Shown in pieces: positions 7,622-13,923 of a stretch of 16,974 nucleotides of DNA. The stretch's first letter is position 1; every line of letters starts with the position of its first letter. Where the stretch lies: NCBI GenBank assembly GCA_046076045.1, contig JBJTRI010000084.1:1-16974 (forward strand), in the 5' to 3' direction. The translations under genes and the position numbers were made by a program. The stretch comes from JAIOPA01 sp046076045. GTDB lineage: Bacteria > Eisenbacteria > RBG-16-71-46. A model generated the notes under the pieces. That model was not told the DNA's origin. It did not search any database and was given only the letters and a program-made list of their open reading frames with translations.

Positions 7622-7972
7622 ATGCTGCGCAGGGGGCTGGTCGTGATGGCGGTGGTGGGTGTGCTCGCGGGTTGTGCCCCGGAGCCGACCGAGGTGGCGG
7701 TGGAACTGCCGGTCGAGGTGCCGAACGGGGTGCGGCTCGCGTGGGAGCGCGTGCGCGGGGCCGACGCCTACCAACTCGTGTTCCGGCGCGTGACCGGGGC
7801 GCCCATCTGCACGGTGTCGGTCGCGGCCTCGAAGCACCCGGAGTTCGTGGTGCGGGGCGACTCCATGCCCACGGGGCTGCCGCGCTTCTACCAGGTGGAC
7901 GTCGAGGTGCGGGCGTGGCGCAAGGGCGAGCCCATGCAGGCGACGGGCAACCGGCCGTTCCGCACGCCCTGA
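7622..7972 (+). CDS. Small lipoprotein with fibronectin-III-like domain
   Basis: The protein has 116 residues. I chose the ATG at 7622, which has GGGAGG ending 5 bp upstream; an in-frame ATG at 7577 would bury the signal peptide. MLRRG is followed by a hydrophobic stretch and the lipobox L-A-G-C at 15-18, so Cys18 should be lipidated and the protein anchored to a membrane. The mature part has the pattern of a single fibronectin-III-like beta sandwich: VPNGVRLAWERVRGADAYQLVFRR, where LAWxxVxGAxxYxLxF is typical of Fn3 B and C strands, then a VDVEVRAWRKGE strand near the end. No catalytic motif is seen. It is monocistronic, divergent from the flavoprotein operon, and ends 4 bp before the convergent permease stop. 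The function is unknown; it may bind a ligand or structural partner in the envelope. Confidence 0.8.
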   Translation: MLRRGLVVMAVVGVLAGCAPEPTEVAVELPVEVPNGVRLAWERVRGADAYQLVFRRVTGAPICTVSVAASKHPEFVVRGDSMPTGLPRFYQVDVEVRAWRKGEPMQATGNRPFRTP

Positions 7973-7976
7973 GGTC

Positions 7977-9596
7977 CTAGAGCTCGGTCGCCTTCGCGAT
8001 CGCGTCCACCATGGCCTCGCGTCGCGCCTCGAGCAGGGCCGCGAAGCGTTCGAGCGACACCCACCACACCGGCAGCGCGACCAGCAGCGCACCCGTGGTG
8101 ACGAGCGTGCTCCCGAGTACGTCCCAGCGCTCGGGCAGCAGCAGGCGCACCCCGAGTACCAGCAGCACCAGCACGCCCAGCACGGCGAGGAGTCCGGTGA
8201 GTGCGAGCACGCTCGGGAGTCCGCCCGGTCCGCGGCGACCGAGGCCGCGCTCGCGCGGGCGCATGGGGTGCAGGATCGAGATCGCCGTGCCGCCGACCGC
8301 GGCCACCAGCACCAGCGCGACGTGGCCGGGCACGACCGTGACGAGCAGCGGCGTGGCGCGTGCCCCCTCGAGGGCCCACACGCCCCCGAACACCACCGCC
8401 GCCTCGGCGAGCGTGGTGAGCAGCCACGCGAGGTTCTTGCTCAGCACCAGGTCGCGTGCCGGGAGCGGGGCGAGGAACAGCATGCGCAGGCCCGCCCCGT
8501 CGTGACCCCACATCAGGAGGTTCCGGCCCACGAGGCCCGCGACCAGCATGATGATCGGTAGCCACGGGCCGCGCAGGCTCGCGCCCGGGTCGCCCGCCTG
8601 CAGGCGCCACAGCGCCAGCGCGACGATCGGCAGCGAGACCCACTGGAACACCAGCGTGGGCGTGCGCAGCAGGTAGATGAGTTCGCGGCCGAGCAGTAGG
8701 CCCTGCAGCCGCGTGAGCCCCGGGATGGGCAGCGACAGGCTGCGCGCGCGCCCCTGACCGCTCGGTGTCGTGGCGCTGGGGCGGCGGGCCGAGGTCGCCA
8801 TGGCGCGCGTGCCGAGCACCACCGGCGCGACGATGAGCGCGGCCGTGACCGCCAATCCGACCACGGGCGAGGCGAGCGGACCGTCGTGCACCGCACCCGC
8901 GACCGACGCGGGCGCGGCCACGCTCGGGAGCGCCCCGAACAGGTCGCGCAGCAGCGCTCCCACGTCGTCGGGTGCGTAGCCGGCCGCTGCGGTGCGCTCG
9001 CGCAGCACGCCCATGCCGCGGCGCACGAGCAACTGCGCGCCGACGACCGTGCCCGTGAACAGCACCGCGGCGACGTAGCGCAGCCACTCGCGCCGCAACA
9101 GGTCGTCGAGCAGCGCGAGCAGCCACTGCAGCCACGCGAGCGTGACGAACAGCAGGAGCATTGCCGCGAGCGCGGCGAGGGCGCCGGCGGCCGCGCCCTC
9201 GCGCAGTCCCACCCCCACCACCCCGCCGATCAGCGCGGGCAGCGACAGCAGCACCACGGGCTCGCTCGCGGCGGTGAGCGTGTTGGTGAGGAACACGGTG
9301 GCGGGGCGCAGCGGGTAGCGCTGCAGTCGGTCGAGCTCGAACGTGCGACCGAGCGCCCCGCTCAGGAGCGTGAACCACCCGATCGCGAACTGCACGATGC
9401 CGAACAGCGGCACCAGCACGTCGTGCCCCCCGCGCTGCGCCGCGGCGACGGCGACCATCGCGCCGCCCAGGTACACCGGCGCGAGCGCGAGCAGCAGGAA
9501 CGCCGTGCCGACCAGCGTGACGACGCGACCGCGTGGCCCGAGCGCGTTGACCAGTGTGCGCCAACGCAGCCACAGCAGCAGTCGGACGGTCCTCAC
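7977..9596 (-). CDS. ABC-2-type transporter permease
   Basis: The protein has 539 residues. The GTG at 9596 overlaps the stop of the ATPase gene by 4 bp (GTGA), which indicates coupled translation. The frame continues upstream only as a shadow of the ATPase gene. About 12 hydrophobic segments can be picked out, for example VVTLVGTAFLLLALAPVYLGG, PVVLLSLPALIGGVVGVGL, LAALAAMLLLFVTLAWLQW, WLPIIMLVAGLVGRNLLM and VLALTGLLAVLGVLVLLVLG. Two similar halves are suggested, separated by a loop rich in S, R and T (SARRPSATTPSGQGRARS). It is large for an ABC-2 permease and has no ATPase or periplasmic domain of its own. With the adjacent ATPase it should form an inner-membrane exporter or lipid/peptide transporter; nothing in the sequence shows the substrate. 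The last bases are convergent with the lipoprotein gene. Confidence 0.82.
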   Translation of the reverse strand: MRTVRLLLWLRWRTLVNALGPRGRVVTLVGTAFLLLALAPVYLGGAMVAVAAAQRGGHDVLVPLFGIVQFAIGWFTLLSGALGRTFELDRLQRYPLRPATVFLTNTLTAASEPVVLLSLPALIGGVVGVGLREGAAAGALAALAAMLLLFVTLAWLQWLLALLDDLLRREWLRYVAAVLFTGTVVGAQLLVRRGMGVLRERTAAAGYAPDDVGALLRDLFGALPSVAAPASVAGAVHDGPLASPVVGLAVTAALIVAPVVLGTRAMATSARRPSATTPSGQGRARSLSLPIPGLTRLQGLLLGRELIYLLRTPTLVFQWVSLPIVALALWRLQAGDPGASLRGPWLPIIMLVAGLVGRNLLMWGHDGAGLRMLFLAPLPARDLVLSKNLAWLLTTLAEAAVVFGGVWALEGARATPLLVTVVPGHVALVLVAAVGGTAISILHPMRPRERGLGRRGPGGLPSVLALTGLLAVLGVLVLLVLGVRLLLPERWDVLGSTLVTTGALLVALPVWWVSLERFAALLEARREAMVDAIAKATEL

Positions 9597-10387
9597 CGGG
9601 GGGCGTCCCCGCCCGTGAGCCAGTCGAGTCCGGCCCCGGCGTCGCCGCGTTCGACCCCGACGGTGTCTAGGAACAGGTCCTCGAGCGTGCGCGGTGCGCC
9701 ATCGGCGCGGTGGCGCAGTTCGTCGAGGGTGCCGCAGGCGGCGAGGCGGCCCGCGGTGATGATGCCGACGTGCGTGCACAGGCGCTCCACCACCTCGAGC
9801 ACGTGCGAGGTGAGGAACACCGTGACGCGGCCGCCGGCCACGAGTCGCAGCAGCAGGTCGCGCAACTCGCGGGTGGCGACCGCGTCCACGCCCTCGAACG
9901 GTTCGTCGAGGAACAGCAGGCGCGGCTCGTGGATGAGCGCGCACGACAGGGCGAGCTTCTTGCGCATGCCGTGCGAGTAGCCCGCGACGAGCTTGTGCGC
10001 GTCGCCGGTGAGCGACATGGCCTCGAGCAGCTGCTCGCCGCGGCGCTTGGCCTCGGCGCCGCTCAGGCCGTGCACCTCGCCCACGAAGCGCAGGTGCTCG
10101 AGCCCCGAGAGGCGCTCGAACAGGTGCAGGCCGTCGGGCACCACGCCGATGCGGCGCTTGATCGCGAGGCCGTCGCGCGTCACGTCCATGCCCAGCACCT
10201 CGGCGGTACCCGAGGTGGGCGCGAGCAGTCCGGTGAGGATGTTGATGGTGGTGGACTTGCCGGCGCCGTTCGGGCCCAGGAAGCCGAAGAACGAGCCGCT
10301 CGGGACCTCGAGCGTGAGCCCATCCACCGCAGCGCGGCCGTTGAAGGTGCGGGTCAGGTTGTGCGTGCGGATCGCGAGCTCCGACAT
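9593..10387 (-). CDS. ABC transporter ATP-binding protein
   Basis: The protein has 264 residues. I chose the ATG at 10387, preceded by GGAGG and a CCCC spacer. It is a single nucleotide-binding domain: Walker A GPNGAGKST at 38-46, Walker B LLFLDEP at 157-163, and the H-loop TSH at 193-195. The signature is YSHGMRKK at 137-144, as in exporters partnered with ABC-2 membrane proteins, rather than LSGGQ. The Q-loop reads VVPDGLHLF at 82-90, so the usual Gln is replaced by Asp85. The C-terminal RTLEDLFLDTVG is typical of ABC-2 ATPases. It energises the permease encoded immediately downstream (4-bp overlap). Substrate and direction are not shown; the fold class favours export. The gene is preceded by its own candidate promoter. 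Confidence 0.9.
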   Translation of the reverse strand: MSELAIRTHNLTRTFNGRAAVDGLTLEVPSGSFFGFLGPNGAGKSTTINILTGLLAPTSGTAEVLGMDVTRDGLAIKRRIGVVPDGLHLFERLSGLEHLRFVGEVHGLSGAEAKRRGEQLLEAMSLTGDAHKLVAGYSHGMRKKLALSCALIHEPRLLFLDEPFEGVDAVATRELRDLLLRLVAGGRVTVFLTSHVLEVVERLCTHVGIITAGRLAACGTLDELRHRADGAPRTLEDLFLDTVGVERGDAGAGLDWLTGGDAPR

Positions 10388-10406
10388 GGGGCCTCCGTTC
10401 GGACCC

Positions 10407-10436
10407 AGCATAGCGTGGTGCGCGCGTCCGCGTCAG
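10407..10436 (-). promoter_or_regulatory. Candidate promoter of the ABC transporter operon
   Basis: On the minus strand CTGACG (10431-10436) and TATGCT (10407-10412) are separated by 18 bp, and the -10 box lies about 20 bp upstream of the ATG at 10387. This is the best -35/-10 pair in the window. The transcript would have a short leader just long enough for the GGAGG. Confidence 0.45.
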
Positions 10437-10462
10437 CGGGGACGGCACGCGGCCGTGATGGG

Positions 10463-10478
10463 CGCGCGGATCCGCGCG
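10463..10478. terminator. 16-bp perfect palindrome after the phosphatase-fold gene
   Basis: CGCGCGGATCCGCGCG is its own reverse complement and begins 4 bp after the stop of the minus-strand gene ending at 10483. As RNA it would form a 6-bp GC stem with a GATC loop. No U-tract follows. A second small hairpin (ACGGC/GCCGT, 10442-10456) follows in the direction of transcription. They could end the receptor operon before the ABC operon promoter. Confidence 0.35.
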
Positions 10479-10482
10479 TGCG

Positions 10483-11643
10483 TCAGGGCAGGTGCAGCGT
10501 GGCGGCGATCGGGGCGTGGTCGCTGACGCGCCCGGGCCCGTCGAGGCCCGGCACCGTCACGGCCTCACCGGCATGCGCGAAGCCGCGCTCGGCGATCCAG
10601 TCGAGCCGCAGGCGCGCGCGACGCTCGGCCCACGCCAGTCCGCCGCTCGCGAGCGCGCGCAGCGGCGCCGGCAGGGCGTGCACCTCGCCGAGGCGCGAGA
10701 ACCGCATGCCGAGCGTGGGCGCGAAGTCGTTGCAGTCCCGCCACGCGAAACCCGCCGCGGCGAGCGCGTCGAACAGCGTCTCGCGATGCGCGCCGCGATC
10801 GGCGTGGCGGAACCGGCGGGCGAGCGCGCGCTCGGGCCACGCCAGCAGCGCGAACGCCGCCGCGGGCACCGCGCCGGGCGTGCCGCGGTCGAACGTGTGC
10901 GTGTTCCAGTCGCCGGCGAGCACGATCGGACCGGGCTCGTCGGCGAGCGCGGCGAGCAGCGCTCGCATCTGCGCGGCGCGGTGCGCGCGCGTGCGGTGCA
11001 CCTCGAGGTGCACGGTGACGGCGGTGAACGGCGTGCGCGGGTGCACGACGCGCGCGACCAGTGCCACGAACCGGCCCAGCATGCGCTCGCGGTCGAACAG
11101 CACCTGCTCGGGTCCGGGGAGCGGGACGAGTCGGACCGACGCCAGCGGCCAGCGCGACAGCAGCCCCAGTCCGAACAACGACTCCGCGTTGTCGTCGGCG
11201 ACCGCGGTGAGTGCGTCGTCGTCGCGCCCGCGCGTGCTCTCGAGGAACAGGGGGACCCACGCCGCGTGGCGGCCGAGTCGCGCCGCGAGCTCACCGACGA
11301 CGTCGCGATTGCCCGAGCGCGCCATGCCGAGGTCGGCCTCGTTGAGCGAGACGAGGTCCGCGCCCGCGAGCGCCGGATGCGTGGCGAGCGCGTCGGCGAT
11401 CGCCTCATGGCGGTTGCCGTGCTCGAGGTTCCAGTGCGCCACGCGCACGCGGTCGTCCGCGGTGGCCGCCGGCGCGGGGCCGGCGTGGTACCGCACGCGC
11501 GCGAGCAACGCGTCGAGGCGCGCGGCCCACGCGGACCACTCGGGCCGCGCGCGCAGGGCCGCGAGCGTGGGCGAGGCGGCCGCCGCGTCGCGGATGGCGT
11601 GCGCTTCGCGGACCTGTGCCGGGTCGCGAGGGGGCGCGCTCAT
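10483..11643 (-). CDS. Endonuclease/exonuclease/phosphatase-fold hydrolase
   Basis: The protein has 386 residues and starts at the ATG at 11643, 10 bp after the TonB receptor stop. No good Shine-Dalgarno is seen, which suits the second gene of an operon. The EEP superfamily motifs are complete and in order: AHWNLEHG at 69-76, SLNEAD at 99-104 (metal-binding Glu102), TVHLEVH at 210-216 (His212), AGDWNTHT at 243-250 (catalytic Asp245 and Asn247), LDWI at 348-351, and SDHAPI at 374-379 (catalytic His376). Such enzymes cut phosphodiester or phosphomonoester bonds of nucleic acids, lipids or inositol phosphates using a divalent metal. There is no signal peptide or membrane segment, so it is probably cytoplasmic. 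An N-terminal helical extension of about 60 residues precedes the fold. The neighbouring outer-membrane receptor hints at an imported phosphoester, but the substrate cannot be read from the sequence. Confidence 0.85.
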   Translation of the reverse strand: MSAPPRDPAQVREAHAIRDAAAASPTLAALRARPEWSAWAARLDALLARVRYHAGPAPAATADDRVRVAHWNLEHGNRHEAIADALATHPALAGADLVSLNEADLGMARSGNRDVVGELAARLGRHAAWVPLFLESTRGRDDDALTAVADDNAESLFGLGLLSRWPLASVRLVPLPGPEQVLFDRERMLGRFVALVARVVHPRTPFTAVTVHLEVHRTRAHRAAQMRALLAALADEPGPIVLAGDWNTHTFDRGTPGAVPAAAFALLAWPERALARRFRHADRGAHRETLFDALAAAGFAWRDCNDFAPTLGMRFSRLGEVHALPAPLRALASGGLAWAERRARLRLDWIAERGFAHAGEAVTVPGLDGPGRVSDHAPIAATLHLP

Positions 11644-11653
11644 GGTGACGGGA

Positions 11654-13726
11654 TCAGAACCGCCACGCGAGCGAGCCGCGCAGCGTGCGCGGTGCGCGCG
11701 GATGGAGCGCGCCGTTCGCGGCCGCGTCCCACGCGCGCACGTCGGCGAGGTTGAGCGCGTTCAACTGCGCGTTCCACGGTCCGCGTCCGTACCCGAGCAG
11801 GGCCGACCACGTGGTGACGGCCGGCAGGCGCAGCGCCCCGCCCGTTCGCACGTCGCGTTCGCCGTCGTACGCCACGCCCAAGCCCACGTCGAGTCCCGCG
11901 AGCGCGCCGTCGCGCACGCGGTGCACCGCGTCGGCCGCGAACGCGTGGCGCGGCACGCGCGCGAGCTTCGCGTCGGGGGCGATCGCGCTCGTGCCCGGGT
12001 CGAGCACGTGCGCATCGGTCCACGCCCAGCGAACCGTGGCGCGCAAGTCGTCGGTCAGCATGCCGCTGCCCTCGAGCTCGAGTCCGCGGCTGCGGCGGTG
12101 GGGAAGGGTGGTCGCGGGCGCACTCGGTTCGTCGGAAGCGCGCTCGAGCGCGTCGCGGTCGTCGATCGCGTACACCGTGGCGGCGGCGTCGAACCGCCCG
12201 CCCACCAGTTCCTGACGCCAGCCGGCCTCGACCTGCGTGCGGCGCGCGACCGCTGGGGCGTCGGTGTCGCCGCACGGCACGCAGCGCTCGTTGGCGCGCG
12301 TGCCGCCCTGCACCGCGACGTGCGCACGACCGCGCGCCGAGGCGCGCAGCACGAGTCCGGCGCGCGGCGCGAACGCGGTCACGCGGTTCTCGTCGCGCAC
12401 ACCCGAGGGTGCGGTGATGCGGTGCGCGTCGAGCCCGAGGCGCGCGCCCAGCATGACGCGCAGGCGGCGGTTGACGCGGAACAGGTCGCCCGCGTACGCG
12501 GTCAGGGTGCGATCCTCGCGCACCCACGTGTCGGTCGCGGGTCCGGGCAGGAGTTCGGGGCCCGCGGGCGTTCCGGTGAGCGGGACGGGTCCGAGCACCG
12601 TGCCACCGGTCGCGCGCTCGAGCCGCGCGCCTGCGAGCTCGAGCCCCACGACCGCGTGGTGCTCCCACACGCCGGTGAGGAAGCGCAGCACGACCTCGCT
12701 CTGCGAGATCGCCGACGTCGCGGTCTCGTCGAGCGTGGTGACCGTGCGCTCGATGCCGCCGAGCGAACTGGGACCGCCCAGGCGTGCGAGCGGGCCCCGG
12801 TCGGTGGTGCGGCTCACGCCCACGAACTGGCGCAGCCGGATCTCGCCCTCGGGATCGTGGCGGAACTCGAGCCCCAACAGGCTCGCGCTCGCACGCCGCG
12901 GGTCACCGCCGCGCAGTCCGAGGAACAGGTCGCGCGGCAGGTTGTCGTAGCCCGCGATGGCGGGCAACCCCGGGTCGTCGCGACGCTCGCGTTCGACGTG
13001 GCTCGCATGCACGGTGAGGAGCGTGCGCAGCGTGAGCGGCCAGTCCACCACGGGCGCGATCGCCCACTGCGAGCCGTCCCCGCCCGGCGAGCGGTCGTCG
13101 CGCCGCCGGTCGTACGCGGCCGCGACGCGCGACGTGATGCGCGAGCCGGCGAGCGGGCCGCCGGCGGCGAGCGTGCCGCGCACGCGCCCTTCGCCGTCGG
13201 CCCCGAGCGAGGCGAGACGGACGGGTTCGAGGTGCGAGCGTCGCACGAGCCAGTTCGCGCCACCGCCGGCCGAACCGACGTCGCCGTAGACAGCGTCGAG
13301 CGGACCGCGCAGGACCTCCACCCGCTCGATCGCCACCATGTCGAGCGGCCCGCGCGCGAACGGGTGACGCAACCCGTCGCGCAACGCCCCGGCGCGCTCG
13401 GGGGCCGCGAAGCCGCGCACGAGGAGCCCGTCGGGGCGGTCGGGGTCGGAGGGGTCGGGCACCACGCCCGCCGCCAGGCGCACGGCCTCGGCGGCCGACC
13501 ACGCCGCGCGGTCGGCGATCGCGCCCTCGGTGACCACGCGCGGCGAGCCCGGCACGTCCACGAGCAGCGCCTTGAGGCGCGTGACGCCGAACACCTCGGG
13601 CTGGCGCAACTCGCGTGTGTCCACACGCGGTGCGGGCACGGTGCGCAGCGAGTCGGCCGCGTGCGCGAGGTGGGGCAGGGCGGCGAGTCCGACCAGCAGG
13701 ACGAGGACGGGGCGGGGCGACGGCAT
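11654..13726 (-). CDS. TonB-dependent siderophore-type outer-membrane receptor
   Basis: The protein has 690 residues. I chose the ATG at 13726, which has a doubled GGAGCCCC just upstream and a signal peptide right after it (1-23, cut LAHA|AD). A plug domain spans about 55-162, with the family pattern VAIERVEVLRGPLDAVYGDV at 131-150 followed by GSAGGGANWLVRR. The rest is a 22-strand-type beta barrel with many alternating strands, a late segment LNALNLADV at 655-663, and PRTLRGSLAWRF ending in the terminal Phe expected for outer-membrane insertion. Total length and plug resemble ferrichrome- and coprogen-type receptors. It should import a ferric siderophore or other large ligand using TonB energy. 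Two cysteines (482 and 485, ERCVPCGDTD) could form a disulphide in an external loop. No Fur box is recognisable upstream. It is the first gene of an operon with the phosphatase-fold enzyme. Confidence 0.88.
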   Translation of the reverse strand: MPSPRPVLVLLVGLAALPHLAHAADSLRTVPAPRVDTRELRQPEVFGVTRLKALLVDVPGSPRVVTEGAIADRAAWSAAEAVRLAAGVVPDPSDPDRPDGLLVRGFAAPERAGALRDGLRHPFARGPLDMVAIERVEVLRGPLDAVYGDVGSAGGGANWLVRRSHLEPVRLASLGADGEGRVRGTLAAGGPLAGSRITSRVAAAYDRRRDDRSPGGDGSQWAIAPVVDWPLTLRTLLTVHASHVERERRDDPGLPAIAGYDNLPRDLFLGLRGGDPRRASASLLGLEFRHDPEGEIRLRQFVGVSRTTDRGPLARLGGPSSLGGIERTVTTLDETATSAISQSEVVLRFLTGVWEHHAVVGLELAGARLERATGGTVLGPVPLTGTPAGPELLPGPATDTWVREDRTLTAYAGDLFRVNRRLRVMLGARLGLDAHRITAPSGVRDENRVTAFAPRAGLVLRASARGRAHVAVQGGTRANERCVPCGDTDAPAVARRTQVEAGWRQELVGGRFDAAATVYAIDDRDALERASDEPSAPATTLPHRRSRGLELEGSGMLTDDLRATVRWAWTDAHVLDPGTSAIAPDAKLARVPRHAFAADAVHRVRDGALAGLDVGLGVAYDGERDVRTGGALRLPAVTTWSALLGYGRGPWNAQLNALNLADVRAWDAAANGALHPRAPRTLRGSLAWRF

Positions 13727-13727
13727 G

Positions 13728-13743
13728 GGGGCTCCGGGGCTCC
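13728..13743 (-). repeat. Tandem duplicate of the ribosome-binding region
   Basis: Two perfect adjacent copies of the 8-mer GGAGCCCC on the minus strand lie just before the TonB receptor ATG. Only the inner copy has normal spacing to the start codon (5 bp). The outer one may be a standby site or simply a small duplication. Confidence 0.5.
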
Positions 13744-13778
13744 GGCGGGGAGGGCGGCAAGGGGTGGACGGGCCCATG

Positions 13779-13784
13779 AGGATA
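13779..13784 (-). promoter_or_regulatory. Candidate -10 box for the TonB receptor operon
   Basis: TATCCT on the minus strand lies about 53 bp upstream of the ATG at 13726. A weak -35-like TTTCGC sits 18 bp further upstream (13803-13808). The divergent 197-bp gap 13727-13923 also holds a 10-bp palindrome CGGGGCCCCG (13786-13795) touching this promoter; an operator role is only a possibility. Confidence 0.35.
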
Positions 13785-13860
13785 CGGGGCCCCGGGCGTG
13801 GCGCGAAACCCCCGCGCGGTCGCCGCATCGGACGGGGGACCGGGCCCCGCGCCCCTGCGC

Positions 13861-13866
13861 TACAAT
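13861..13866 (+). promoter_or_regulatory. Candidate -10 box for the MoxR-VWA operon
   Basis: TACAAT, preceded by TGCGC, lies 57 bp upstream of the ATG at 13924. It is a five-of-six match to TATAAT in a nearly pure GC stretch. No TTGACA-like -35 is visible; the -35 region reads GGGACC at an 18-bp spacing. Confidence 0.5.
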
Positions 13867-13923
13867 CCCCTCCGCCGCCGACCGCTCCGGTCGCGCATCC
13901 CCTCCCGCTCAGGAGCCCCACGC

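Noticed and set aside
7977..10448. Apparent 823-residue ABC permease fusion
   Set aside because: The first 284 residues are a shadow of the ATPase gene in another frame. The true permease starts at the GTG overlapping the ATPase stop.
11654..13921. Longer 755-residue form of the TonB receptor
   Set aside because: The extra N-terminal residues show no signal peptide and cross the divergent promoter region. The ATG at 13726 has a ribosome site and a signal peptide.
13727..13923. Fur-type or other siderophore operator before the TonB receptor
   Set aside because: No AT-rich Fur-like inverted repeat is visible. Only GC palindromes such as CGGGGCCCCG are seen, and these are common by chance here.
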